Positions 1 through 12,094 are shown, numbered from the stretch's first letter. The stretch is 64,000 nt of DNA from Gliomastix tumulicola (GCA_001599755.1 BCHX01000011.1:292846-356845); one strand, 5' to 3'. Notes: generated from the sequence alone by a model not told the origin. Program-made: numbers and translations.

Positions 1-3000
1 CAGGCCAGCGCGGTGACGATAGAGACGGCCCATTGGGTGCCTGTTAAGCCGCCAGGAACGATCTGGAAGGCACGAGAGCCAACGTAGATGATCAGCACCT
101 GGAGGCCGACCATGAAGATATTGATGAAGAGGAAAAACGTGTTGCGATGGACGCCCTCGAAGATGTTGAACTTGTTGTCCAGACGTCTATTGTTGAATTC
201 GTTGAAGATCTGCATCCAGACGAAGGTGTTGAAAATGATGGAATCGAGCTGAAGCGACTCCTCCTCAATGTTCTTATCGTATCCCAGGATGGCGGGTCCG
301 GCGAAGTACAGAACGAGGGTGACGACAAGCTGGAAGATAGACTGCCCAATGATCATCTTACACATGTTAGTGGTGATGAGGGGCGTCTTCTTGCCTTGGG
401 GAGGGCGGTCGAGAATCTTCTCAGTCGGAGGGTCGGTAGCAAGGGCGAGAGCAGCAAAGGTATCCATGATGAGGTTGACCCAGAGGAGCTGGACCGCCTT
501 GAGCACGGGAATCATGTCCGGATGGTAGACTGCGGTGATGAAGGCAAGAAGCACAGCGGTAATGTTGACTATGATTTGGAACTGGAAGAGTGGCTGTAAG
601 TACATAGCTAATCTGGTCAGACGAAAACGGGTTTCCTTACCTGCAGGAACTTCTAGACGGCATCGTTGACCGCACGACCCCACTTGAGGGCTGTGATGAT
701 CGAAGTGAAGTTGTCATCCATCAGCACAATAGAAGAAGCTTCCTTGGCAACTTCGGTGCCCGAGATTCCAATGGAGAAGCCAACATCAGCAGCCTTCAGG
801 GCGGGAGCATCGTTGGTACCGTCACCGGTGACAGCAACAGTCTCGCCGAGCTCCTTCAACTTGGTAACCAGAATTCGCTTATCCTCGGGTGATGATCGGG
901 CCAGGACCTGCAATTTGGGCAAGATCTCCTCGAAATCGGCCTCTGAGAGCCTCCTGAACTTGGGTCCCTCCATGACAATGCCGCCCTCGGTGTAGATACC
1001 GCATTCTGTGGCAATGGCCCGCGCAGTGATGACGTTATCACCAGTAACCATGCGAGTCTTGACACCGGCATGCTTGGCCTTGGCAACAGCCTCTGGCACG
1101 CCCGGACGGACAGGGTCCTGGATACCGACGAGGCCAAAGAAGGTCAGGTCCTTAAGCAGAGAAGCAAAGTCGGCATGGCCCTCCTCGACCTCGGCGTGAG
1201 CCGGGGGCCAAGCCTCGAAATCTTTGTAAACGAGGCCAATGGTATGCAGAGACTGGGAAGCATACTTGTCAATGGTGGTTCGGATCGACTTGCGCTCCTC
1301 GCTGCTTAGCGGTGCCTCGGTGAGGTCATCGAGATTAGCCTCGGCCGAACAGTAGTTGAGCAGAATTTCGGAGGCGCCCTTGACGAGGAGGCGGTAGCCG
1401 GAACCATCTTTGAGCTTGATGCATGCGCCCATGCACTTCTTCTTCGAGTCGAAAGGGAACATCTGGAGGACTTCCTCATTGGCACGGGTCTGCGCGAGGA
1501 CCTGCATGCCAAGATGGTCATGTGCGAGCTGGAGAAGGGCTGTTTCTGTCTTGGATCCAATGAAGGTCGTCTGTCCATTTTCCTCGCCCTCGAAGGCAGT
1601 CGAGTTGGCAGCCACAGACTAGATGATAGCCTGCTTTGCCTGTTGCGATAGAGATGCAGCCCACTAAGTCATATTTGTCTCGTCAGACGTCTCCGATTCA
1701 GATTTGCTGAAGCTAACGTTGCTGAAAGTACCGGCAACGACCGTCATATGATTCGTAGTGAGAGTACCAGTCTTATCGGAGCAGATAGTAGTGGCGTTTC
1801 CCATGGTCTCGCAGGCACGCAAGACTCGTACCAAGTTGTTCTCCCCGAGCATCCTCTTCGTCGCAAACGCCAAGGCAAGAGTGACGGCGAGAGGGAGGCC
1901 TTCGGGGACCGCAACGACGATGATGGTAATGGCAACGATGAGAATGTCCATGAAAGACGAGGCCTTCTCGGTCGGGCTGCTGTTGTCGCCAGAGAGGTTG
2001 GCGACGAAGCGGAACAATAGAACGAAGAAGAGGAGACCAGCCGCGCTGGAGCCGAGCTTAGCGATGGCGAGAGCCAGACCCTCCAGTTTCTTCTGCAGCG
2101 GCGTCGGATCGACTTCAGTGCGAACCGACATCATGATCTTGCCGAAAGAGCTGTTCTCACCGACCGAAGTCGCAACAAACGTGCCCATACCCTCGAGGAC
2201 CTTGGCGCCAGAGATAATGAAGGGATCCAGTTCAGACTTGGTCTGTCCCAGTTCCAAAGCCCTCATGACCTGGTCACCACCAGTCTTCTTGAGCGCGTCA
2301 GACTCGCCAGTTGCGGACGACTCATCGCACTTGAGGTCGTGGCCGTCGATGAAGACACCGTCGACGGGAACGAGATCACCAGGCTCGAGATGTAGAACAT
2401 CGCCAACCAGGATCTTGTGGACATCGATCATGAACGACTTTCCAGAGCGTACGATCTTGACTTCGCGATCCTCCTTTTTGGCGTTCAGCTTGACGGAAGC
2501 CTTCTCCTTCTGCCAGTCGTTGAGCGATGCAACACCCGTCACAATAATAATAGCCACGCAAATTGTAACATCTTCAACCCAGTCGACGGGCATAGGCTCA
2601 TCCGGCGGGTGATGCACGCCGAGGGTCTCGTATAGACCCAGAGCGAGCGAAATAATAGCAGCGACAGTAAGCAAGATCAGTACCTTGTCGTTGTAAGCAT
2701 TCCACATCAGCCTCCACAATGGGGTAGGCTTTTTCGAAGGCAGCACATTGCGCCCGAAGACGCGGATACGGTCAGCGAAAGGCTCCGACGATGATGATGA
2801 CGGTGACGCCGCTGGTGGCTGAGTCGATTCGCCCGTCGTAGAGCGTGCTGACACGGCTTCTTCAAAAGATACACTGGCGGCAGCGGAGGTTTCGTCTATT
2901 GAAAGTCCGGCGTGGACATTTGTTTGTAATCCCCGTTCGATGCCTCGTAGGCCGCCGAGGGCTTGGAACGCAGAAAGTGATTTCGGATTCAGGAGTTTGT

Positions 3001-3232
3001 TGAGCTAGCCTGGCGAGAAGGCGTAGGGGTTTTCCCCGACAACAAAGTCGCTCTCGGTGCCTGGGTCGGGTCGCAGGGCCATCTTGGGGTCTTCCAAAGG
3101 CATGGAAGCCTTGCTAGAAGCTAAGCTGGAGGCCTTGGAGACTTCTGGAGGCGTGAGGAAGGGATTTCCAGTCCTGTAGCTTGCCGCCGAAGGGGGTGAT
3201 AAGAGCTGGTCAGATGCCTGCTTTGATGCCAT
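1..3232 (-). pseudogene. pmc1: P-type Ca2+-ATPase (PMC1/NCA-2 type), 3' end beyond window, four in-frame TAG codons
   Basis: This encodes a P2B Ca2+ pump that would move cytosolic Ca2+ into the vacuole or out of the cell using ATP. The ATG is at 3232 and one frame runs 3232-641 (864 codons), then an intron (582-640) and exon 2 to the window edge. Visible landmarks are the actuator motif TGES, the phosphorylation motif DKTGT (about codons 486-490), KGAS in the nucleotide site, TGDGTNDAP (about 802-810) and the M4 motif VAVPEGLPLAV. Exon 2 carries further membrane segments (LLWVNLIMDTFAALALATD). The long polar N-terminus is usual for fungal PMCAs. The frame is broken by TAG at 3005-3007, 1664-1666, 1619-1621 and 653-655 (codons 76, 523, 538, 860). 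By my recollection of fungal relatives all four are Gln positions, and the rest reads without frameshift or obvious missense damage. Identity is secure; whether it is functional is open (see findings). Confidence 0.92.
582..640 (-). other. Intron of the Ca2+-ATPase gene
   Basis: On the minus strand the donor is CAG|GTAAGG and the acceptor CTTCCAG|TTC, joining KFLQ to FQI as in relatives. An alternative acceptor 12 nt upstream (TTACAG) would add four residues in frame. The length is 59 nt. Confidence 0.8.
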
Positions 3233-3390
3233 GCTGGGCAGGGGGCGAGTTCCGAAAGGGGTTGGTGAAAATGGTTTGGACTAAAAGAACGAGCTGATGA
3301 ATTGTGAGTGATGAACTGCGCGATGAATGAAGAAATCTAGCGTCTCTCATGGCGAGAGGCATGGAGATTTTGAACGGTGCGAACGGCCAT

Positions 3391-3398
3391 CTTTTATA
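3391..3398 (-). promoter_or_regulatory. Possible TATA box of the Ca2+-ATPase gene
   Basis: The minus strand reads GCTATAAAAG about 160 nt upstream of the ATG at 3232. Spacing suits a fungal core promoter with a leader of about 120 nt. This is a motif match only. Confidence 0.35.
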
Positions 3399-3469
3399 GC
3401 AAGCAGACGGCCCGGTGAAAGTAGCTTGGGGGGCTGTGTTGGGAGTATCGCGAGGGACCAATGAATGTC

Positions 3470-5220
3470 CTACCTCATGCTAGGCAGGCCGGTGAGGATG
3501 TGTATAGCGCAAACCCAAGCTTGATTCTGCCTGACGACCCGGCCCAGGCCCCATTGATGGCCGAACATGGAGCCGAAGGGGGAGGCTCTAGCATCGCAAT
3601 GGCTGTGCGAACAACGGAATTCCGTTGAACGCTTATCGTACAGTCGGTGGGTGGGATTGCTGCGCCTCCTCTATTGTTACCACCTCGGTGAGTAACATCG
3701 CTCATCTCGCGCACCTCAAGCGTCAGGCAGCGCGAGGCGGCTGTGTTACTAAGGGTACCCTCCTACCCTCGTGTCCGGTGCCCATGAGCCGTGGCAGGCC
3801 CACCCATGTTTATTTAGACCAACGCCCACTGTTCAGTATACGCGCCATCCATGCTCTTCCTGCGTCTCCCGTATTTTGACTAGCCTGGAAGTGCGATACG
3901 GGGCGCGCAGCTGAGCCGGCCGGGCACGCAGGACTTGGGTCAGGGATTTCAGAGCGGAGTCATGTTTACGTCACTATACACACTTCCCGCTGCCAGCCCG
4001 CTCCCTAGCCTAATGCGACCCACCTGTAGACGACATATCTTATCTCAAGGCACTGTCAGGCAAGTATGGCATTGGATATACAGACTTGGGAAACTCCGCG
4101 AAAGACTCCTGACACACAGAGTTCGCGGTATAGTGGGACGAGGAGAAAGAATAGGTCGTGCGGCCAGGATCTTCAGGGCGGTGACGGAGCTCGATGCGAC
4201 GGAATACAGGAGGTCGTCGGTGAATCTAGAGCGAGCACGCGTGGCACAATTGCAATACGCAGCATAGCGCTAGGGGCAACCCGGAAAGCACAGAACCTGT
4301 GGTCCTATGTGTCGATAGCACCACAATGACAAATTTGAGGACGGCTTGCCAAAGCCGTACCAGATCCCTCTCGAGCGCGAGCTCTCGAGCGCGAGAGGCT
4401 AGAGTTTTCTCAGCTCCGGTAGCTTAAATATGTCCTCGTCTAGTTGGCTGCGGGCACTTTTGTATATTACTAGTGGCATAGCGAGTCTCCTCATCGCGCT
4501 AGCGCCGTGGCCATTTGTAGCCGACCTTGCGTACGCAAAGAACCCCAGTGTTTGTCAACAACTAGACCACTACTCTAGGGAGGTCAGTCTGAATGAGGCG
4601 CTGTTGCCAGATTAAATGCCCTAGGATGGCCCCTCTTCGCAGAGCTTGACAAGAAGCTGACGCCCACCGTGTGGCGTATTCGAAGCACTCGTGACCTATG
4701 AAACGGCGCTTCGGGGAGGGTTTCCACTGCTGCTCATTGGCTACGAGCGCCCGGTGCCAATCGGTCAGGAAGACATGTCAGCTCCAATGACCATGTCACG
4801 CCAAGAAGTTGCTCAAAGTCCGACAATGTATCAATGTACTTCCATCACCTTGTCCGCCACCTGATCTGTCGACTGAACTACCCTAGATACCGAACCCTCC
4901 CACTCATAGCCTCTACAAACAGAGACAAAGAGAAAGCCAAATCGCAAGCAATATACGAGCGGCACCTTAACTCAAGGCGAGCAATCTTGCTCATCAAGAA
5001 TCGGGCGAAAACCAATCTAGTATGAGAATACGGAGGATAAGCCAGTGGAACTAGATCTGTGCTGTGCCCTCCTCGGCTTTGGCTGCCTGTAGCTTGGGCC
5101 CATGGCTTCGCTCTTCTCAATTTCTTAGTGTTCCCGACGACAGCAAACAGCCTTATCATCGAGCAAAAGATCATAAGGAGGAGAAGGCACCTATGTGTGG
5201 CGGCTACTCCGTCTCTATAG
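3470..5220. other. Intergenic, no supported gene
   Basis: Only short overlapping open frames are present and none resembles a family I know. The one local structure is at 4373-4403, where the 14-mer CTCTCGAGCGCGAG is directly repeated and bounded by short inverted CCTCTCG/CGAGAGG arms. Confidence 0.5.
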
Positions 5221-5228
5221 CTTAATAT

Positions 5229-5900
5229 CACCATGCCCCCCTCCCGTATTCGGTGCATCCGATCGGCCTCGTCTAAAACCTCCGACAGCCGATGAAAGCC
5301 CATCTAAAGCGCAATCAGCTCGTCGAAGATACAGAGTTGATCCGTAGCAAAGTCGTTCAGCAGAATAGAGAAGCCTCGGTCGTTGCTCGACTAGTCTTAC
5401 CCGAGAGCCCGGAAAGGCTACACCGTCTCAGCCTTGCCCTCCTGATGTTTGAGGCTGACGTACCTGTGCTGCGATGGCAGTCTTCACCTCAAGGCCATGA
5501 AAGCCGATGTTGATCCCGATAACGACCTTGATGTTCTCGTCGGAATGCTGGATGTAGTCGTAAGCGAAGGGCTCCAAGCATGTGCCGTCTTGAGAGTACG
5601 CAACTTCGAACACGACGCCAGGGTAAACAGCCTGACGATGTTGGAACTGTCCGTTGGGCTGTCTTTCTAGTGGATCTTCTAGGCCCCGCCCCCGTCAACA
5701 ATATCCGGGACGATCCACCGCTGCGTATCTGGGCGGCGAAGGAGCCGGCCTCGTCATTGCGCTGGCTGATCTCCCGGAGCTTGTTAGTGACCTCCCTAGC
5801 CAGAAATACAGTAAAGAATTCGTGCGTCGGTGAAGGCATCGATCTCCGGACCTTGACTACTAGATCCAAACCCATGAGCTGCTCAAAATAACACTGGCTC
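5229..5900 (-). pseudogene. Decayed copy of an uncharacterised ascomycete protein family
   Basis: Three blocks in changing minus-strand frames follow the order of one fungal hypothetical family as I remember it. Block 1 begins at MPSPTHEFF (ATG at 5839) and runs through AREVTNKLREISQRNDEAGSF. Block 2 (about 5440-5680) has QFQHRQAVYPGVVFEVAYSQDG and KVVIGINIGFHG. Block 3 (5229-5303) has FHRLSEVLDEADRMHRIREG. Blocks 1 and 2 are separated by a frameshift at a G-rich run near 5685-5695. Blocks 2 and 3 are separated by further breaks, including a TAG at about 5304. The biochemical role of the family is unknown to me. The family match is from memory; the frame changes and stops are seen directly. 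Confidence 0.6.
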
Positions 5901-6004
5901 CTCGACTGCCGCGAAGTGAGGGAGAACCAAACCGTAACCCTATCTTCGAAAGGTGGGCAAGACTTTGCGATGATGCGGACTGGGTTAGGCTTGATAGGGA
6001 GCAT

Positions 6005-6976
6005 ACGACGTTTACCTAAGGTGTATTCAAATGACTGTTATCTCTGCAAATGGCTGCCTGACTTTGGTACTACCTCAAAACCCGACGTCGGACAAGTCGG
6101 CCAGGCAACGCCTTTGTACTTACCATAATGAATGGGGCGTCGGCAATACACGGCTCGCCAAAAGCGATGGTGAGAACGACGACGAGGGTGTGCGCATATA
6201 TGCAGTCTTGAGGAGCGATTGGCTTACAGGGCCGCAGGGCTAGATGAGATTACGACGTCGGAGAGAGGCAATGATGAGGCGCGTTTGCACACCCCATACT
6301 AAGTTTACAAGGGATCTCGACTGTGATTTTCTCAAGAGCTACTACCAAGTGCACTCCAGTCATCTAACCGTCTTGATGTGTAATATACAGCGTACGAACG
6401 TAAAGGACACATGCCAGGTGCGCATAATCCCCCACAAATGTACCTCACTCGCCGATGAGAAGCCGGGACGTAGGATCCTGGCATTGCGAGACTCCCCTTG
6501 TCGCCAGATGGTACGTTTGACGAGATGTGGATCGAGACGCTTTCACAGGATGTATTAGTTGAAAGTGACTGAGCGATAAGTTGGAGCAGCTGACTGGCCA
6601 GCTGCATAGATGGGAGGGCGAGAGCACTGCGATTCAAACTACACCATGCTCGACGAACGCCCGACTTGTATTCCCGACGAGAAACACCCGTGGCCAATCA
6701 GATCGTGCTTGGAACTATAGGGCCCCTGTTGCTCATTGGCTACACTCGCCTGTGTGGGGCTTTTCGTTCAGCTCATCAGTGGCGCTTAAGGAGGACTTCT
6801 CCCGTCGTGTTACCGGGGTGGTGTTTACAGAAGGAATGGTGAGGCAGACTCGTGACCATGAGAGCATCCTTAGATGAAGTATAAGTTCCCGCCCAGGACC
6901 TGCAAAAGATGTCACACTCGCACATTTATCGCACTTCACTCCCATTATATCAGCCTTTGTCTGTTCTTCCCACACG
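6005..6976. other. Intergenic upstream of the cyclin gene
   Basis: No supported gene. A TATAAG at about 6880-6885 lies some 95 nt upstream of the first cyclin ATG and may be its core promoter. Confidence 0.4.
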
Positions 6977-8005
6977 ATGCTGCACAGTCTTTCACGCGGC
7001 CCGGGCATGGCTTCGTCAATATTCTCCCGCATGGATCGACTGAACAAGCCCTTAGAGACTTTGGAGGTTTTGCGTGCAGACTTGCGCATGGTTTCCTATC
7101 TAGCCCACGCTGCTCAACGTGTAGTCGCATGCAACGATCAGGCGCAGTCTCCCCCGTTACCAACTCTTCAAGAGTTCATCCACTGCCTAGTTTCCAAGTC
7201 CAAGGTCACAGTGCCTACTCTGATGTCGAGCCTCGTCTACATCAGGCGCTTGGAATCCTGTCTCGCGCACCCCATCACAGGTGCCCGAAGCACAGGTCAT
7301 TGCATCTTCCTTGCTTGCCTCATCCTTGCTCACAAGTATACACACGATATATCGCCCTTCAACAAGGACTGGGCCGTTTGGACGAACATGGCCACAGAGG
7401 ATCATCAGTTCGGTTTCAATACCCATGAGGTCAACACTATGGAGAGGTCCTTGCTTCGGCACCTACAGTGGAACGCCCGTATTTCGGAGAAGGATCTCGA
7501 ACACGAGCTCCATCTCTATCTCAGTTTCAAGGCTGACCAGGAGAGGCTTGAGGCTGCCGCTGCCCTCAACCTCCTTTCAAAGCGTCCCATCACGTTCGCC
7601 CTGAGCGGTAACGAGCCCGCTCACTATGCAGCGAAGAGAAAGAGGGAGATTAGGTCTAGCCATTGCCGGCTTCAATCTCGCCATTCCCGCCGCAGCGATG
7701 TGCCAGTATCTTATTCCAACCCGCGCCAGCCTTCAGACAAGAACACCCGAAATAAGATTGCAAGGAAACGCCGATCTGGGGGCTGGGTATTCCGAAATCT
7801 TAGGGGGACTTGTCAACGCCAAGAAGATCATGGCGCCTCAATGGCAGCAAACTACCCAACGCACCACCTCCCTCCTGCTCGACCTCCTGAGCAGACAGGG
7901 GTCCCCACCGACGACTATGTTTGGATGCTCGAAACATTGGAAGAGGGTAACAAGAAACGCCTGTGGGAGATCAGAGCTAGCCATGCACGGGGATGCATGA
8001 TCTAG
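6977..8005 (+). CDS. Pho80/Pcl-family cyclin
   Basis: This is probably a regulatory subunit of a Pho85-like cyclin-dependent kinase, acting in G1/S control or nutrient signalling. Residues about 55-175 carry the family signature: LPTLQEFIHCLVSKSKV, then VPTLMSSLVYIRRLESCL, FLACLILAHKYTHDISPFNKDW, and EVNTMERSLLRHLQWNARIS. These are the usual helices of the Pcl cyclin box, including the Lys of LAHKY in the expected place. No intron is needed. Two ATGs are possible, 6977 or 7007 (MASSIF); the second looks more like a natural start. The C-terminal half (from about residue 215) is basic, low in similarity and rich in Arg/Ser, and an overlapping frame (7626-8000) is also open, so the 3' structure may be wrong or the tail may have shifted frame. 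No stop interrupts the box. Whether it is Pcl1/2-like or Pcl5/Pho80-like cannot be decided by eye. Confidence 0.8.
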   Translation: MLHSLSRGPGMASSIFSRMDRLNKPLETLEVLRADLRMVSYLAHAAQRVVACNDQAQSPPLPTLQEFIHCLVSKSKVTVPTLMSSLVYIRRLESCLAHPITGARSTGHCIFLACLILAHKYTHDISPFNKDWAVWTNMATEDHQFGFNTHEVNTMERSLLRHLQWNARISEKDLEHELHLYLSFKADQERLEAAAALNLLSKRPITFALSGNEPAHYAAKRKREIRSSHCRLQSRHSRRSDVPVSYSNPRQPSDKNTRNKIARKRRSGGWVFRNLRGTCQRQEDHGASMAANYPTHHLPPARPPEQTGVPTDDYVWMLETLEEGNKKRLWEIRASHARGCMI

Positions 8006-8326
8006 CGAGGTTAGAATGAAGACGATTATCTTAGCCAACCCTAGTTACTACCAATATCGAATCAGAAGAGGCACCTTGGGCAACTGATCCGCAACATCCT
8101 CTTCGTCCCCATTTCGTGTGATCCTAAGAAGCGGCTGAGCCTTCAAATGCAGCAAACCCGAGACCAGCTCACAATCGCACCAACACAAGCGATATTAGCA
8201 GTTGCATTCAGGTGTCTGAGAAAAGAGTGGTTGGATACTGTCACTCGTCTATAGTGTAGGCGCCGCGTCCACTGAGACAGATGGCATCGGCGTCTGCTCC
8301 GGCTGGCGCCTCTTCTTACCTGGGCA

Positions 8327-8971
8327 TCAGTACGAACCATAGACCTTCTCGCCAGTGCCGTATGCCATGTTCATCACGGGCAAGCTCAGCCGGTGAGGGA
8401 CGCCCAGCCCCGAAGGGCAGGAGGGCTGGTTGCTGACGGCGAGGTCGACAGTGCACCGCTCGTCGACTCCCCACTGGCAGAGCGGATCCTGGATGTTGTA
8501 CAGATTGAGGTTCTGTCCGACCCACGAGGGGCTGTTCATGCACGAGGCTGCGTAGCTCATGCTGTTGCTTGCCGACAGCGGCAGGTGCCCATTGTCGTCC
8601 AGGAGGTGGGCGCACTCGGCTGCGTCCACAAGCTCGTACGCCATGATGACGCCGCCCCCCATCAAGGGGGTCTCGGCGGCGGACTTGCCGTTCTGCAGAT
8701 AGACCCAAGCATCGTAGGATATGTCGTAGGCTCCGGCGGAGCTGTCAATTTTCAGGACGTGGGTGGAGAAGTCACCATGAGTGATCCTAACGCAGATATC
8801 GTCGCAGCTCACGGCGCCGGGCCAGTACGCCACGCGGTTTGTGTTGATCTTGCAGCCGAGGACGCCTACGGAAGAGGAGTACTGCTCGTGCGGCGTCACA
8901 TCTGCCGTGCCGCTGCGCGGTATTGTCTCGGCGGCTGCTAATGCGACGAGGGTGAGGACAGAAAGCAGCAT
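8327..8971 (-). CDS. Secreted cysteine-containing protein, widespread fungal family of unknown role
   Basis: This is an intact 214-residue protein. The ATG is at 8971; the frame stays open to 8977 but there begins with TTG. The first 15 or so residues (MLLSVLTLVALAAA) are a classical signal peptide, so the mature protein is probably extracellular. Recognisable blocks are LGCKINTNRVAYWPG, CDDICVRITHG, VLKIDSSAGAYDISYDAW, a YELVDAAECAHLL segment, ASCMNSPSWVGQNLNLYNI and DPLCQWGVDERC. I recall this order from many ascomycete small secreted proteins with a likely beta-barrel fold; the biochemical function is not established. The even cysteines suggest disulfides. There is no intron, stop or frameshift, in contrast to the decayed genes around it. 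A TATATA lies about 85 nt upstream. It ends with TGA at 8327. Confidence 0.8.
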   Translation of the reverse strand: MLLSVLTLVALAAAETIPRSGTADVTPHEQYSSSVGVLGCKINTNRVAYWPGAVSCDDICVRITHGDFSTHVLKIDSSAGAYDISYDAWVYLQNGKSAAETPLMGGGVIMAYELVDAAECAHLLDDNGHLPLSASNSMSYAASCMNSPSWVGQNLNLYNIQDPLCQWGVDERCTVDLAVSNQPSCPSGLGVPHRLSLPVMNMAYGTGEKVYGSY

Positions 8972-8979
8972 GGTCAAGG

Positions 8980-11900
8980 CGTTCGAGGGCAGACTAGCGT
9001 GTCAGCCCAAGGGGCCGGAGGGTGCGCTGGTCAAGGCGTACGCATGGTCGTCTTGTATATACGGGACGCGTAACGAGACGTGCTTTTGGGCGTTGGCCTC
9101 ATGCGTCCGTCCACACACCGCGTCGCCACCAGGGCGCTTGGCGCGACAGACCCTGCGGCAGGGCACACATGACGGGGCTCCGTCGCCTCAGTGAACGGAT
9201 TCTACAGCATGTGACGGCAGCCCGCGCACCTGTCTAGTACCGCACGAGGTGGCAGCTACTGGGCGTTCTGGTCAGAACTCGCGCGAACGCTAGGCCTAGC
9301 TCGGCGCTTTTCCACCTAAACCTTCTCTCTATGAAAAGCTATCGCTTTCCGTGAAAGTCGACCGTATACTAGCCAACATGGAAATCACCCAAGGATCACG
9401 ACGCGAAGCGGATGTGCGACGCGTCGCCAATGGACAGACCCGCCGACCCGGCTGCACGGAGCGGAGAGCCATGTCGAGTGGCCCAAACCTTATTTTCACC
9501 CACCTAGTGCCACACGGGGAGCCGGTGTGGCGCTTTCTGGCCCGACGTCAGAACACCGACCAGGCTACGCTCCCAGGCCCCGCCCGCCGCCCAAGTTTGA
9601 CCCCGTGATGAACCCCTTTCCCCAACTGTTGATGCCGGCTCCATAGCTTGCCGACATTCTTGCGGCCCTCTACGAGGATTTGGCCGCTTGCGACGCAAGC
9701 ACGCACAGCCGTAGCTGTGGCATGTGCTAGCGCTGTACCCTACCCTTAGCACTCGTGAGGACAGAGCGAGATGCAGTTAAGTGGACGGGCCCGTGTGGCC
9801 TTCCGCCCAATGTTGATCATTCATCTTCCGGCATGATACATGCCTGCGAGTGAGTCAACCTACGAAATCAAGGATAAACCCGCCCTTGGTCGGTCTTCTA
9901 TGGTAAGCCAACAGGGGACCTGCACAAGTTCACAACGGCGTAGGGTGGCTGAGGTGTAAGGTAGGGTCGATGGTCAACAGTGGACGTCCCGGGATCATGT
10001 CCGCCCTACCGACAGGGGCTGACCGTTATGATCTCTTGATATGGCAACCTAGGGCCAAGACACCCAGGGACGTGACTGGCTGTTCGTCAGCGCCGCGGCG
10101 CCTGGACACTGAAAATAGTGCTCGCGCTGATGTCAGCCTAGGACGGCTCTACCGACGTTGGCTTCTCTTCGCCATGGCCCTGAGAGATGAGTAGTTGACT
10201 GGGAAGAAAATGCATGTGTAGGGCTGGCACAGTCGGAAACAGCCGAGCTGCTTTGTTTTCCATAGGGTCTACGTAGGTGTGCATCCAGATTGGTCCCTAT
10301 CATCTAGGCGTCCTTGACCTGTACTCAGCTTGGCTACCAGCTACGCACAGAGACATAGCCCTCAAATAGACAAGGGCCAGATTAGTCGACACCACCACGT
10401 GGCCTTCTCAAGTGAACCTCGTCCACTCATCTATCGTTGTATATGGAGAAGGCGAAGGTGTACATCAAGTTCCGCTTATCTCTCCCCGCCTTCCGAAGAA
10501 CTCCACCACACAGTCCAAGTCCCCTTCGGCACGATGCGAGCCCCTAACTAGCCTCCTCCGGAAGAGTTGTCTCCAGTCCGCGATAAGATGGCGGCTTATT
10601 GTCCATGGCTCCTCCCCCGCCGTAGACCTGCCAGTGACGCACGTCGACCGCATCGACCTGAACCTAATGAGGACTCCAGTAAGATATGTGCCGCTCATCG
10701 ACTGGCTTACGAAATGTCCCCTCAGGCTCGCCAGCAAAAAGCGATACGTGTGGTAGACGTTTGAGAATCTCCTTCACCACCCTCCGTAGCTGTACCTGAC
10801 CTCTCTTCCTGCGCCATCCCTCCCCTGATGACTCGCTTCCCAGTCTAGTCCTTGTAAAGGTAGTATTCCACCATGCCATCAGTGAATCCGAATGCGGTGA
10901 CCGGGTGCCGGTGAGGATTGCGTATGTCGTTGAAGTCCCAGCAACCACTTGACAAGTCGAAATGCGTTGGGACTTAGCGACTCTTTAGCACAGCCCCCTC
11001 ATCTCTTATGCTACAATCGAGTTGTGACACTCTCGCAGGACATATGATGAATGAAAAATTGAAGTGTGTGTCAAGAATTAGCTACGGGGTCGGGGTGGTC
11101 GGGGTCATAGAGAAGCTTTATATTATGTCCAAGAGTAGATTGACTTCGGTCGCCCGTGCCTCAGGATGCTTCTTGCGCCCCGTGATGCCGGATGGTTTTC
11201 ATCGGGCTAGTCGTAGCTTGTATATGCACGCGGCTTGAGGCTTAGCTAGTACATGAAAGTATGCTCACGCCTCCGCCTAACCCCTTGAGCAGCGAAGCCT
11301 TGGGCTTGTCTCGCATCAGACTATCTTATGTCGGGTATCTCTAGTTTAAACTGTCAGCGCTTGGAGGCATCTACTGTGCTGTGGGGCAAGGAGATCCGGC
11401 CGCCATGTATATTTGGACTTTCTCCATCACCATGGACCCGGTAGTGCGGCGACTACTGAACACAGCATGCCCAATACCACAGACGTCCGAGCCAATGGAA
11501 TCTACGGACAGACAGTGACTCGCGTCAAAGGCAGGGTTTGTCATTGGGCATGTGCTAATTATGCGGCGGAGCAAGGATCAGCGGTTCAAGCCTCTCTATT
11601 GGTTATTGTCCTACTATAGAGAACTACTGGCTCATTACAACTAACGGCATCTATCCCAAGGCCACACACACTGATGTTCCTCACGGTCCAAATCGTAAAC
11701 ATATTCCCGGTTAGGTAATTGCGGCTTCCAACAAGTTCCGACCACGCAACTGCGAACGCCCCGCATGAGATGGCCACGCCAAACTAGCGCCAAAGAGTAG
11801 GCGAAGAGAAAAGGTGTCGTGGCACGCCCTCTATCATCCTAGCACGGCTCATAGGGGGCTTCTTGCAATGGCGGATAGACGCAATCGTGTCCTAGAGGAG

Positions 11901-12090
11901 GTCTCTAAACTCCTTCTCATCAACATACTTCGAGAGGGCCGGGTGGCGGTACACGGCAGAAAGCAGACCCAGATTGGCCCACTGACTATCCTCCTGTTAG
12001 CAGGTGTTGGAGTAAAAGGTGGAGAATACGCATACGCAAAATCTGTGGCAAAGCTATTGAAGATATTCGGCCACTTCCTCGCTAGGTTGT
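8980..12090. other. Intergenic, no supported gene
   Basis: Short open frames only (the longest about 115 codons, at 10412-10756), none resembling a known family. A diverged block at about 9133-9355 reappears at about 16083-16243 (shared core CTAAACCT and a following AAGTCG-type tail). A frame at 11871-12098 (+) ends tail-to-tail with the regulator gene but has no recognisable feature. Confidence 0.45.
9055..9062 (-). promoter_or_regulatory. Possible TATA box of the secreted-protein gene
   Basis: The palindrome GTATATAC is about 85 nt upstream of the ATG at 8971, a normal position for a fungal TATA element. Motif match only. Confidence 0.4.
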
Positions 12091-12094
12091 TTAA

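Noticed and set aside
641..3232. Reassignment of TAG to glutamine as the general code of this genome
   Set aside because: Intact genes use CAG for Gln, and the cyclin and regulator frames end sensibly at TAG. The four codons are better explained locally, although readthrough at this gene is not excluded.
11530..11600. tRNA-like GGTTCAAGCC box
   Set aside because: No convincing A box or cloverleaf could be drawn around it.
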